A model generated the notes under the pieces. The model had not been told where the DNA came from. It did not search any database and worked only from the letters and a program-made list of their open reading frames with translations. A stretch of 64,000 bases of DNA from Acetobacteraceae bacterium (lineage in GTDB: Bacteria > Pseudomonadota > Alphaproteobacteria > Acetobacterales > Acetobacteraceae). Made by a program: the position numbers and the translations under genes. Location: NCBI GenBank assembly GCA_947455205.1, contig CANGNF010000014.1:44566-108565 (forward strand). Reading direction: 5' to 3'. Shown piece after piece: positions 1 through 7,790 of this stretch. Position 1 is the stretch's first letter; every line of letters begins with the position of its first letter.

Positions 1-28
1 CCCCGGCCTGGATGACTTGCTTTTCCAT
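1..28 (-). CDS. Partial CDS, N-terminus only, running off the left edge
   Basis: On the minus strand an ATG at 28-26 opens a frame reading MEKQVIQAG up to the window edge. It is preceded by AAGGGG at ribosome-binding distance, so it looks like a genuine start that is divergent from the cupin gene. Nine residues do not identify a family. The opening is reminiscent of RidA-type proteins, but this is only a guess. The 45-bp space to the next gene would hold both promoters. Confidence 0.45.
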
Positions 29-73
29 TGGTGCGCCCCTTTGCTTCGGGGCCCAGGGTAGAGGGAGTTCGGC

Positions 74-547
74 ATGACGGAAAAGCCCATCGCCATCGTC
101 GCCGCCGAGGTGCCGGCGCGCGAGGCCAGCGGCTACCCGGCGGATTTGCAGGACCGCGTGCGCGGGCGGCTGAAGCGGGCGCTGGGCGACCGGTTCGGGC
201 TGGGCAGCTTCGGCGTCAACCTGACCACGCTGAAGCCGGGGGCGCAGAGCAGCCTGCGCCACGCGCATACGGTGCAGGATGAGTTCGTCTATGTGCTGGA
301 AGGCACGCCGACCTTGGTGACGGATGCCGGGGAGACGCTGCTGGCGCCCGGGATGTGCGCGGGGTTCAAGGGCGGCAGCGGGGACGCGCATTGCCTGGTG
401 AACCGCAGCGCCCAGGATGTGCTTCTGCTGGAGGTGGGGGATCGGCAGCCGGGCGATGGCGCGACCTACCCGGATGACGACCTGGCAGTGGTGATGGGCG
501 CGGACGGAAAATACCGCTACAGCCGCCGCGACGGGACGTCGCTCTGA
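74..547 (+). CDS. Cupin-domain protein
   Basis: A 157-residue single-domain cupin. The first cupin motif is visible as RHAHTVQDEFVYVLEG, giving His-x-His and Glu metal ligands around residues 63-71. It is followed by a glycine-rich strand and a second motif ending in GDAHCLVN near residue 120. There is no signal peptide, so it should be cytoplasmic. AGGGAG lies upstream of the ATG. It precedes a tetronate-catabolism pair, which suggests a role as a sugar-acid isomerase or metal-dependent accessory enzyme, but the family is too broad to assign a reaction. Confidence 0.8.
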   Translation: MTEKPIAIVAAEVPAREASGYPADLQDRVRGRLKRALGDRFGLGSFGVNLTTLKPGAQSSLRHAHTVQDEFVYVLEGTPTLVTDAGETLLAPGMCAGFKGGSGDAHCLVNRSAQDVLLLEVGDRQPGDGATYPDDDLAVVMGADGKYRYSRRDGTSL

Positions 548-617
548 TAAAAGGTACGGGACGCCGCTTTAGCGGCTGCGCGCTGCGACTGCCTGCGCGG
601 GAATGAGGGAGAGAGTG

Positions 618-1874
618 ATGCCGGTGCTGTTGGGCTGCATAGCCGATGATTTCACGGGCGCGACCGACCTGGCGAATACGCTGGTGAAGGGCGGCATGAC
701 CGCGGTGCAGGTCATCGGGGTGCCGGAAGGCCCGCTGCCGGACGCCGATGTGGTGATCGTGGCGCTGAAGAGCCGCACCGCGCCGGTGGGCGTGGCGGTG
801 GGGGAGAGCCTGGCGGCCGCCGAGGCGCTGCTGAAGGCGGGCGCGCGGCAGTTGTTCTTCAAGTACTGCTCGACCTTCGATAGCACGGAGGCGGGGAATA
901 TCGGGCCGGTGGCGGATGCGCTGGTACAGCGGTTGGGCTGCGGCTTCGCGCTGGCCAACCCGGCGTTTCCGACCAATGGGCGCACCGTGTACCAGGGGCA
1001 CCTGTTCGTCGGCGGCATGCTGCTGAACGAGAGCGGGATGGAGAACCATCCGCTGACGCCGATGAAGGACGCCAACCTGGTGCGGGTGCTGTCGCGCCAG
1101 ACGGATGGCACGGTGGGGCTGGTGCCCTTCGTCACCGTGGAGCAGGGCGCCCAGGCGATCCGCAAGGCGCTGACGGTGCTGAAGGAGAGCGGGCGGCGCT
1201 ACGCCATTGTGGATGCGGTGACCGACGCGCACCTGGTGGCGATTGGCGAGGCGGCGAGCGAGCATGCGCTGATCACCGGCGGCAGCGGCATTGCCATGGG
1301 GCTGCCGGCGAATTTCCGCGCCAAGGGGCTACTGCCGGAGCGCGGCGACAGCGCCGCCGAGTTGCCGCCGATGGTCGGGCATGCGGCGGTGCTGGCGGGG
1401 AGTTGCTCTCGCGCGACGCTGGGGCAGATCGGCTTTGCGCGCGACCATATCCCGACGCTGGAGCTGGATGCGCTGGCGACGCCGGATGCCGGGGCGCTGG
1501 CGGCGCAGGCGATGGCCTGGCTGGAGGGCAAGCTGGGCGCCTCCCCGGTGCTGGTGGCGGCGAGTGCCCCGCCGGACAAGGTGGCGGCGTTGCAGGCCAG
1601 GCTGGGGCGCGATGCCGCAGGCGCGCTGGTGGAGCACGCGCTGGCCGAGGTGGCGGAGTACATGGTGCGCCAGGGCGTGAAGCGGCTGGTGGTGGCGGGG
1701 GGTGAGACCTCCGGCGCTGTCGTCTCGCGCCTTGGGGTGACGAGCCTCAGGATCGGGCGGGAGATCGACCCCGGGGTGCCGTGGACCTACGCGGAACCAG
1801 CGGGCCTGCACCTGGCGCTGAAGAGCGGCAATTTCGGCACGCGGGACTTCTTCCTGAAGGCGTTCGAGCAGTGA
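618..1874 (+). CDS. otnK: 3-oxo-tetronate kinase (four-carbon acid sugar kinase)
   Basis: This 418-residue protein opens with LLGCIADDFTGATDLANTL, the N-terminal signature of the four-carbon acid sugar kinase family (DUF1537). A C-terminal nucleotide-binding part contains VVAGGETSGAVV. OtnK phosphorylates 3-oxo-tetronate at O4, and the next gene encodes the matching decarboxylase. The start at 618 is chosen because GAGGGAGAG lies just upstream; an in-frame ATG at 603 would bury that site. Length matches the family. No dehydrogenase (LtnD-like) or isomerase (OtnI) is next to it, so the upstream steps must be encoded elsewhere. Confidence 0.88.
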   Translation: MPVLLGCIADDFTGATDLANTLVKGGMTAVQVIGVPEGPLPDADVVIVALKSRTAPVGVAVGESLAAAEALLKAGARQLFFKYCSTFDSTEAGNIGPVADALVQRLGCGFALANPAFPTNGRTVYQGHLFVGGMLLNESGMENHPLTPMKDANLVRVLSRQTDGTVGLVPFVTVEQGAQAIRKALTVLKESGRRYAIVDAVTDAHLVAIGEAASEHALITGGSGIAMGLPANFRAKGLLPERGDSAAELPPMVGHAAVLAGSCSRATLGQIGFARDHIPTLELDALATPDAGALAAQAMAWLEGKLGASPVLVAASAPPDKVAALQARLGRDAAGALVEHALAEVAEYMVRQGVKRLVVAGGETSGAVVSRLGVTSLRIGREIDPGVPWTYAEPAGLHLALKSGNFGTRDFFLKAFEQ

Positions 1875-1912
1875 GCCCCGATGGTCGGAGCGCCGCAGGG
1901 CGCGGAGAGCTA

Positions 1913-1986
1913 AATCGGATGGCCCAGCCGGCCCCCGATGACCGCAGGGGCGAAGGCCCCGAAGGTCTGAATCGGGCGGCCCAGCC
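1913..1986 (+). repeat. Pair of 17-bp direct repeats before otnC
   Basis: The word AATCGGATGGCCCAGCC at 1913-1929 recurs as AATCGGGCGGCCCAGCC at 1970-1986, 57 bp away. The second copy abuts the ATG of the next gene. The space between otnK and otnC therefore looks like a partial tandem duplication. No function is evident. Confidence 0.6.
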
Positions 1987-2622
1987 ATGAGCGAGGAGGC
2001 GCGGCTGCGCGAAAGGCTGGCGGAGCATGGCGCTTCGCTGTTCGCGCGCGGGTATTCCGTGGGCAGTGCCGGCAATATCTCGGTGCGGCTGGAGGACGGG
2101 TTCCTGATGACCCCGACCAACTCCTGCCTCGGGCGGCTGGACCCGGCGCGGATCTCCAAGCTCGACCGGCAGTACCGGCATATCGGCGGCGACAAGCCTT
2201 CCAAGGAGGTGTTCATGCATCGCGCCTTCCTGGACACCAGGCCGGAAGCGGGCGCGGTGGTGCACCTGCATTCGACGCAGGCGACCGCCATTGCCTGCCT
2301 GGCCGCGCCGGGCGAGGACGCGCCGATCCCGCCGCTGACGCCCTACTTCGTCATGCGCGTCGGCCGGCGGCTGCCGGTGGTGAAGTACTACCGCCCCGGC
2401 GACGCGGCGATGGAGCCGGCGATTGCCGAGGCGGCGCGCGATGCGCGGGCGGTGCTGCTGGCGAACCATGGGCCGGTTGTCTCCGGCAGGACCTTGGACG
2501 ATGCCGTTTATGCCGCCGAGGAGCTGGAGGAAGCCGCCAAGCTGGCGCTGATGCTGCGCGGCCAACCGGCGCGGCTGCTGACGCCGGCGGAGATCGACGA
2601 CCTGCTGGGGACTTTCGGATGA
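1987..2622 (+). CDS. otnC: 3-oxo-tetronate 4-phosphate decarboxylase (class II aldolase family)
   Basis: A 211-residue class II aldolase/adducin-family protein. Visible are the substrate-phosphate region SAGNISVRL, the catalytic glutamate in KPSKEVFMH, and the zinc ligands in VVHLHS and LANHGP. In the OtnK/OtnC pathway this enzyme decarboxylates 3-oxo-tetronate 4-phosphate to dihydroxyacetone phosphate. It follows otnK by 112 bp and its stop overlaps the next ATG by four bases (ATGA), indicating co-translation with the Bug receptor. Fuculose-phosphate aldolase is an alternative reading of the fold; the neighbouring kinase favours OtnC. Confidence 0.85.
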   Translation: MSEEARLRERLAEHGASLFARGYSVGSAGNISVRLEDGFLMTPTNSCLGRLDPARISKLDRQYRHIGGDKPSKEVFMHRAFLDTRPEAGAVVHLHSTQATAIACLAAPGEDAPIPPLTPYFVMRVGRRLPVVKYYRPGDAAMEPAIAEAARDARAVLLANHGPVVSGRTLDDAVYAAEELEEAAKLALMLRGQPARLLTPAEIDDLLGTFG

Positions 2623-3578
2623 AGCGGCGGGCGCTGCTGGCGGCCGGGGCCGCCCTGCCCTTCGCTGCCCAGGCGCAGGTGTGGCCGGACCGGCCGATCC
2701 GCTTCATCCAGGGCTTCGCGCCCGGCGGCACCACCGACATCCTGGCCCGGCTGCTGGCGCCGGAGCTGGCGGCGGCGCTGGGCCAGCCGGTGGTGGTGGA
2801 GAACCGGCCCGGCGCCGGTGGGACGCTGGCGGCCGAGGCGCTGGCGCATGCCCGGCCGGATGGCAGCACGATGATGCTGCTGAACAACGGCTTCGCGGCC
2901 TCGGCCGCCATCTTCCGCCGGCTGCCCTACGACCCCGCGCGCGACGTGGCGGTGGCCAGCGTGGTCGCCAGCATGGCGCTGGTGCTGCTGGTGGCGCCGG
3001 ACGCGCCCTGGCGCAGCCTGGAAGGCTTCCTCACCGCCGCGCGGCAGCAGCCGGGGGAGCTGAACATCGCCACCGTCGGCGTCGGCAGCACCCAGCACTT
3101 CGCCGCCGAGGCGCTGCAGGCGGCCAGCGGCACCAGGCTGACGCATGTGCCCTACCGCGGCACGCCGGATGCGCTGGTGGCGCTGCGCGCCGGCCAGGTG
3201 CAGGCGGTGATGGAGACCGCCGCCGCCGTGCTGCCCCAGGTGCGCGCGGCCGAGGCGCGGGCGCTGGCGGTGACGACGGCGCGGCGGTTCGACGCGCTGC
3301 CGGACGTGCCCGCGGTGCAGGAGAGCGCCGGGCTGGACGGCTTCCTGCAGGCCACCTGGTACGCCATCGGCTTCCCCGGCGGGACCGATGCGGCGATACT
3401 CTGGCGCCTGCAGGCGGAGCTGGAGGCGGCGATGCGCAAGCCGGCGCTGCGGCAACGCCTGGCCGGGCTGGGGCTGACCCCCATCGGCAGCACGCCCGCC
3501 GCCGCCGGCGCCTATGTGCAGGATGAGATCGAGCGGGCGCGCCGGCTGGTGATGACCGCGAATATTCCCCAACAGTAG
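2619..3578 (+). CDS. Bug/TctC-family tripartite tricarboxylate transporter receptor
   Basis: A 319-residue periplasmic solute-binding protein. It has an N-terminal signal (MKRRALLAAGAALPFAAQAQ) followed by WPDRPIRFIQGFAPGG, the diagnostic N-terminal strand of the Bug family. Family members bind carboxylates or similar small organic acids. No TctA or TctB membrane subunit is nearby, so it is an orphan receptor or serves a transporter encoded elsewhere. The overlap with otnC suggests its ligand feeds that pathway, for example a tetronate or related sugar acid, but that is inference. Confidence 0.9.
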   Translation: MKRRALLAAGAALPFAAQAQVWPDRPIRFIQGFAPGGTTDILARLLAPELAAALGQPVVVENRPGAGGTLAAEALAHARPDGSTMMLLNNGFAASAAIFRRLPYDPARDVAVASVVASMALVLLVAPDAPWRSLEGFLTAARQQPGELNIATVGVGSTQHFAAEALQAASGTRLTHVPYRGTPDALVALRAGQVQAVMETAAAVLPQVRAAEARALAVTTARRFDALPDVPAVQESAGLDGFLQATWYAIGFPGGTDAAILWRLQAELEAAMRKPALRQRLAGLGLTPIGSTPAAAGAYVQDEIERARRLVMTANIPQQ

Positions 3579-3593
3579 ACCCTGGAGCACGTC

Positions 3594-4199
3594 ATGCAGC
3601 TTGCCACCCCGCCGGACCGCGAAGCCCCGGCCGACCACCCGATCGAGGCCAATATCCGCCGGCGCTGGAGCCCGCGCAGCTACGCCGAGACCACGGTGAG
3701 CCAGAGCGCGCTGCACAGCCTGCTGGAAGCGGCGCGCTGGAGCGCCAGCTGCTTCAACCTGCAGCCGTGGAACTTCATCGTGCTGCGCAAGGACGAACAC
3801 GCCGCGGCGCATGAGAAGCTGTTCGGCTGCCTTTCGGTCAACAACCAGGGCTGGGCCGGCAAGGCGCCGGTGCTGATGCTGGCGGTGGCGCGCACGACCA
3901 AGCCGGCCGATGGCACGCCCAACCCCTATGCCTGGTACGACACCGGCGCGGCGGTGGCCAACCTGGCGGCGCAGGCGGGGCCGCTGGGCCTGCAGGTGCA
4001 TTCCATGGCCGGGTTCGATGGCGCCAAGGCGCGCGAGGCCTTCAACATCCCCGAGGGCTTCGACCCCGTCTGCGCGCTGACGGTGGGCTACCCCGGCCCG
4101 GCCGAGGCGCTGCCGGAAGCGCTGAAGCAGCGCGAGACCGCGCCGCGCGTGCGCCGCAAGGTGGAGGAGTTCGCGTTCTTCGGCGGGTGGCAGGGCTGA
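3594..4199 (+). CDS. Nitroreductase-family FMN flavoprotein
   Basis: A 201-residue protein of the nitroreductase fold. The phosphate/FMN-binding RRRWSPRSY sits near residue 22 and ASCFNLQPWNFIVL near residue 50 is the second flavin-contact segment. The C-terminal glycine-rich VGYPG is also typical. These enzymes use NAD(P)H to reduce nitro groups, quinones or enones; the substrate cannot be predicted. It lies 15 bp after the Bug gene and its stop overlaps the next ATG, so it is part of the same operon. Confidence 0.85.
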   Translation: MQLATPPDREAPADHPIEANIRRRWSPRSYAETTVSQSALHSLLEAARWSASCFNLQPWNFIVLRKDEHAAAHEKLFGCLSVNNQGWAGKAPVLMLAVARTTKPADGTPNPYAWYDTGAAVANLAAQAGPLGLQVHSMAGFDGAKAREAFNIPEGFDPVCALTVGYPGPAEALPEALKQRETAPRVRRKVEEFAFFGGWQG

Positions 4200-4816
4200 T
4201 GGACGCGGAGACCGCGGACCGGATCGCGATCCGCGCCCTGGTGGAGAACTGGGCGGTGTGGCGCGATGCCGGCCACTGGGACCGCTTCGCCACCTGCTGG
4301 CACGAGGACGGCTACATGATGGCCACCTGGTGCCAGGCGCATTGGCGCGACTTCATCGCCGCTTCGGTGGCGGGGTGGGACAAGGGTGTCTCGATCCTGC
4401 ACTTCCTGGGCGGGCACAGCGCGGACGTGAACGGCACGCGCGCGATCAGCCAGACCAAGATGACGATCAGCCAGCGCGCCGAGGTTCATGGCGTGCTGGT
4501 GGACGTGGTCTGCACCGGGCGGTTCTACGACTTCCTGGAGAAGCGCGAGGGCAAGTGGGGCGTGGTGCTGCGCCAGCCGATCTATGAGAAGGATCGGATG
4601 GACCCGGTGAGCCCTTCCGCGACCCTGGCGCTGGACGCGGCGCTGCTGGAGAAGTTCCCGGAGGGGTATCGGCACCTGGCCTATGCGCAGACGCAGATCG
4701 GCTACGAGGTGAAGACCGACATGCCGGGCCTGAAGGGCGACATCGTGGCGGCGCTGTACGCACGCGGCGCGCAGTGGCTGGCCGGTGGGCCGCATGGTGG
4801 GCCGGTGCCGGCCTGA
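4199..4816 (+). CDS. SnoaL-like/NTF2-fold protein
   Basis: A 205-residue protein beginning MDAETADRIAIRALVENWAVWRDAGHWDRF, the usual opening of SnoaL-like cone-fold proteins (isomerases, dehydratases and hydrolases with a polar cavity). The ATG at 4199 shares a base with the TGA of the nitroreductase, so this start is preferred over a GTG at 4187. It is the last gene of the operon and is followed by a strong hairpin. The substrate is unknown. Confidence 0.75.
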   Translation: MDAETADRIAIRALVENWAVWRDAGHWDRFATCWHEDGYMMATWCQAHWRDFIAASVAGWDKGVSILHFLGGHSADVNGTRAISQTKMTISQRAEVHGVLVDVVCTGRFYDFLEKREGKWGVVLRQPIYEKDRMDPVSPSATLALDAALLEKFPEGYRHLAYAQTQIGYEVKTDMPGLKGDIVAALYARGAQWLAGGPHGGPVPA

Positions 4817-4824
4817 CCGCTGAC

Positions 4825-4850
4825 CGCCGCCGGTGGCAGCACCGGCGGCG
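4825..4850 (+). terminator. Hairpin after the otnK-SnoaL operon
   Basis: A perfect 11-bp stem (CGCCGCCGGTG paired with CACCGGCGGCG, loop GCAG) starts 8 bp after the stop of the SnoaL-like gene. There is no T-run, so it may stall or protect the mRNA end rather than act as a classic terminator. Confidence 0.55.
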
Positions 4851-4885
4851 TGGAGCGGCCTGGTGGCCTTGAGGCCAGCGCAAAC

Positions 4886-4916
4886 GAAAAGGGCGCCACC
4901 CCTGCGGGTGGCGCCC
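4886..4916 (-). terminator. Rho-independent terminator of the histone-like gene
   Basis: A perfect 11-bp stem GGGCGCCACCC / GGGTGGCGCCC with loop CTGC at 4891-4916. Read on the minus strand it is followed by TTTTCG. It lies 25 bp beyond the stop of the histone-like gene. Confidence 0.75.
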
Positions 4917-4941
4917 CATTCTCGCCGGGATCAGGCGGCGA

Positions 4942-5595
4942 TCAGCTCTCGGTCGTCTCGGTCACTTCCGGCGCCGGGGCGGCGGCGGCAGCGGCGGCAG
5001 CGGCCTTCTTCGCGGCGCGGGTAGCAGCGGCCTTCTTCGCCGCTTCCGAACGCGCGGACGGCGCGGCCTGGGCGGCGACGGCCTTCTTCGGCGCGGCCTT
5101 CTTCGGCGCGGCAGCCGGCTTCTTGGCGACGGCGGCGCGGCGGGCGGCCGGCTTCTTCGTGGCGGCGGCCTTCTTCGGCGCGGCCTTCTTCGCGGCCACC
5201 GGCTTCTTCACCGCGGCCTTCTTGGCGGCCGGCTTCTTGGCGACGGCCTTCTTGGCCACGGCCTTCTTGGCAGCCGGCTTCTTCGCGGCGGCGGCCTTCT
5301 TCGGCGCGGCTTTCTTCGGCGCGGCCTTCTTCGGGGCGGCCTTCTTCGCGGCCGGCTTGCGGGCGGCAACCTTCTTCGGCGCGGCCTTCTTCGCGGCCGG
5401 TTTCTTCGCCGCCGGCTTCTTCGCGGCAGCGGCCTTCTTCGGCGCGGCCTTCTTCGGGGCGGCCTTGGCGGCGGGCTTCTTCGCGGCGACGCGGGCGCGG
5501 GCGGTTGCCGGCTTCTTCGCGGTGCGGCGGGTGGTGGCCATGGCCATCGCCTGGGCGCGCGGGGCCTCGGGGGTTTCGATCGTGTCGTCGGTCAT
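4942..5595 (-). CDS. Lysine/alanine-rich histone H1-like protein
   Basis: A 217-residue, extremely low-complexity basic protein built from AAKKPAAKK and APKKAA repeats between roughly residues 30 and 180. It has an acidic head (MTDDTIETPEAP) and an acidic tail (EVTETTES). Such proteins (Hc1/AlgP/eukaryotic H1-tail-like) bind DNA non-specifically and are thought to compact the nucleoid or modulate transcription. The repeats are encoded by near-identical codons, so the gene should be prone to length variation by slippage. GGAG sits upstream of the ATG and a terminator follows. The exact role is not predictable. Confidence 0.85.
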   Translation of the reverse strand: MTDDTIETPEAPRAQAMAMATTRRTAKKPATARARVAAKKPAAKAAPKKAAPKKAAAAKKPAAKKPAAKKAAPKKVAARKPAAKKAAPKKAAPKKAAPKKAAAAKKPAAKKAVAKKAVAKKPAAKKAAVKKPVAAKKAAPKKAAATKKPAARRAAVAKKPAAAPKKAAPKKAVAAQAAPSARSEAAKKAAATRAAKKAAAAAAAAAPAPEVTETTES

Positions 5596-6289
5596 GCGGA
5601 ATCTCCTTGGGCTTGAAGCAGAGGAAGCTCAGCGGGGTTGGTCGTGCGAAGGCGACACGGCGCGGATCCCGAAGCACGCGGTGCCGCACTGTTCGCTGCC
5701 CAGGCCTTGCGAACGGAAAGCCACGGCGGCAGCATCACGACGTAGCATCGCCGTTGCCCGACCCCTGCTTCCCCACAGCCGAACATCAAGCGGATGCCGT
5801 GCTGCGGCGAGGGTGTTGCGACGAAAGTAACGCCGCCTTCCCTGCGCGTTTGCGGTCCATGGACCGTCCTTCCCTGCTGCGGCACTGGTTGACAGCTTCA
5901 GCGAATTCCCACTCCTGCGAATCGCGTCGGCAAACTTGGTGCGCGCGAATCACGCTATCTGCACGCACGTATGGACTGTCAACAAAATCCGCATCCGCAC
6001 CCACTATTTTTCTGCGTGACGGCGTGCAAGCACGCGCGATGTGTGCATGCGACGACGTCGCGCGTGCAATTGCGGCGCGATGGTGGCGCTGCGTCAGCGC
6101 ATGCGCGATGCGCTGCGTGATGCGCGCGACGATGCGTTGTGGTGCGCCGCGATGCTGATGCACGCGGTGCGGCGACGCCGATGCGATGACGCGGCGCAAG
6201 CGTGAACGGCGTGATGCCGCGCTGACGGACAGGCGCCAGCTTAACGCCGGTTAATGCGCGCCCGCGGCGTGCGTGCGCCGCAAACGCGA
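5596..6289. other. Long non-coding stretch with alternating purine-pyrimidine tracts
   Basis: No convincing gene was found on either strand in this part of the 850-bp gap; the open frames have no recognisable composition or start sites. The first 100 bp should hold the promoter of the histone-like gene. From about 5890 to 6010 base composition is noticeably lower in G+C. From about 6020 to 6200 the sequence is dominated by GCGATG, TGCGTGATGCGCGCG and GTGCATGCG-like words with frequent alternation of purines and pyrimidines, a pattern associated with Z-DNA-prone DNA. Confidence 0.6.
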
Positions 6290-6316
6290 ACGGCCGCCGG
6301 GGGAACCGGCGGCCGT
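6290..6316 (-). terminator. Hairpin downstream of the citrate synthase gene
   Basis: A perfect 11-bp stem ACGGCCGCCGG / CCGGCGGCCGT with loop GGGAA lies about 130 bp beyond the stop of the minus-strand citrate synthase gene. The trailing T content is weak, so termination is likely but not certain. Confidence 0.5.
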
Positions 6317-6395
6317 GTGGGATGTGCGATACGGTGCAACCCGCCGCCAGGGATGGCGGCACCGCGGTGTCAGCGCGCCGCCATCGGCAGCGCGC

Positions 6396-6463
6396 CTTGG
6401 TTCAGCGTGCCGACACAGGCGGCGTCGCGCCGCAGGCGTGCCTCTTGGTTCAGCGTGCCGACA
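6396..6463 (-). repeat. 20-bp direct repeat spanning the citrate synthase stop codon
   Basis: The word CTTGGTTCAGCGTGCCGACA occurs at 6396-6415 and again at 6444-6463, 48 bp apart, with partly similar flanks (GGCGGC next to each copy). The right-hand copy encodes the last residues and stop of citrate synthase. The left-hand copy is downstream of the stop. This looks like a tandem duplication of the gene's 3' end. Confidence 0.8.
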
Positions 6464-7586
6464 TCGGCGGCACGGCGCGCTGCTCCAGCCCGGTGTAGTA
6501 GCTCAGCGGGCGGATCAGGCGGTTGTCGGCGCCCTGCTCGAACACATGCGCCGCCCAGCCGGTGATGCGGCTGGCCACGAAGATCGGCGTGAACAGGGGG
6601 ATGTCGAAGCCCATCAGGTAGTAGGCGGGGCCGGCCGGGAAATCGAGGTTGGGGTGGATGTTCTTTTCCTTGAGCATCTTCGCCGCCAGCACGCGGCTGG
6701 TTTCCATCCAGCGGCGGTCGCCGACCACCTCGGCCATCTTCTCGGCGTACTTGGTCATCGTCGGCACGCGGCTGTCGCCGCTCTTGTAGACGCGGTGGCC
6801 GAAGCCCATCACCAGCGCCTTGTGGTCGAAGCGGGTGGAGAGCCACTCCTCGGCCACGTCGGGGCTGCCGATTTCCTTCAGCATGTGCATCACGGCTTCG
6901 TTGGCGCCACCGTGCAGCGGGCCCTTCAGCGCGGCGATGCCGGCGGTGATGGCGCCGTGGATGTCGGCCATCGTGCTGGTGACGGTGCGCGCCGTGAAGG
7001 TGGAGGCGTTGAAGGTGTGCTCGGCGTAGAGGATCAGCGACACGTCGAAGCTCTTCAGCACCTCCGGCGCCGGCACCTTGTCGAAGACCAGGTTGAAGAA
7101 GTTCTCGGCGAAGGTGTGGCTGGGGTTCGGCGCGACGGGCAGCAGGCCCTTGGCGGCGCGCGTCGCCGCGGCGATGCAGGTGGGGATCTTGGCCAGCAGG
7201 CGCATCGCCTTGCGGCGCTGGGCGGCGTCGCTGGTGTCGCCGGCCTCGGGATCCTCAAGACCCAGGAAGCTGACGCAGGTGCGGATCGCGTCCATCGGGT
7301 GCGCGTCCTTCGGGAACGCCTTGATCACCGCGTGCAGCGACGGGCTGATCTCGCGCTCCGCGGCCTCGGCGGCGCGGAAGTCGGCCAGCTGGGCGGCGGT
7401 GGGCAGCTCGCCATTCCACAGCAGGTAGGCCACTTCCTCGAAGCAGCACAGCTCGCACAGGTCCTGCACCGCGTAGCCGCGATAGGTCAGGCTGTTGGTC
7501 TCCGGCATCACCTTGGAGACCGCTGACACGTCGGCATAGACGCCGACCAGGCCCTTGTAGATGGTGGGCTCGTTGGAACCGCTCAT
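6450..7586 (-). CDS. prpC: Citrate synthase / 2-methylcitrate synthase
   Basis: A 378-residue dimeric-type citrate synthase. Visible catalytic regions are GPLHGGANEAV (first His), GFGHRVYKSGDSR (second His) and NLDFPAGPAYYLMG (Asp). This short form lacks the N-terminal extension of the hexameric GltA and groups with 2-methylcitrate synthases or type II enzymes. The PrpD-family gene immediately upstream on the same strand supports a methylcitrate role in propionate disposal, condensing propionyl-CoA with oxaloacetate. PrpB and AcnD/PrpF are not present in the window, so the pathway is incomplete here. A canonical citrate synthase function cannot be excluded. Confidence 0.8.
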   Translation of the reverse strand: MSGSNEPTIYKGLVGVYADVSAVSKVMPETNSLTYRGYAVQDLCELCCFEEVAYLLWNGELPTAAQLADFRAAEAAEREISPSLHAVIKAFPKDAHPMDAIRTCVSFLGLEDPEAGDTSDAAQRRKAMRLLAKIPTCIAAATRAAKGLLPVAPNPSHTFAENFFNLVFDKVPAPEVLKSFDVSLILYAEHTFNASTFTARTVTSTMADIHGAITAGIAALKGPLHGGANEAVMHMLKEIGSPDVAEEWLSTRFDHKALVMGFGHRVYKSGDSRVPTMTKYAEKMAEVVGDRRWMETSRVLAAKMLKEKNIHPNLDFPAGPAYYLMGFDIPLFTPIFVASRITGWAAHVFEQGADNRLIRPLSYYTGLEQRAVPPMSAR

Positions 7587-7747
7587 GGGGGTCGCTCCCG
7601 TTCGATGGTGGTGAGGCCCCTCCCCCGGGTTGGCCCGGCGGAGGGGTTCTAGGCATATACTAACGGCGCGAGGCCTGGCCTGGTGCCGAGGCGCCGAACG
7701 GCGCCGGCCGCGGATGCGGCGATCGCCAGGGCCGCGGATGCGGCCGC

Positions 7748-7777
7748 GTCATGCCGAAGGCATCCCCTCGGCATGAC
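7748..7777 (-). terminator. Inverted repeat between prpD-like and prpC-like genes
   Basis: GTCATGCCGA at 7748-7757 is perfectly complementary to TCGGCATGAC at 7768-7777, with a 10-nt loop. It lies 13 bp after the stop of the minus-strand PrpD-family gene. It could attenuate read-through into the citrate synthase gene 160 bp further on. There is no T-run. Confidence 0.5.
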
Positions 7778-7790
7778 GCGTCTGAGGGCA

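Noticed and set aside
4891..4916. Transposon terminal inverted repeat
   Set aside because: The repeat is a closed hairpin followed by a T-run on the minus strand, and no transposase is near. It fits a terminator.
5505..6158. Plus-strand frame through the histone-like gene start and the gap
   Set aside because: There is no recognisable start, no domain and no composition bias. It overlaps the better-supported minus-strand histone-like gene.
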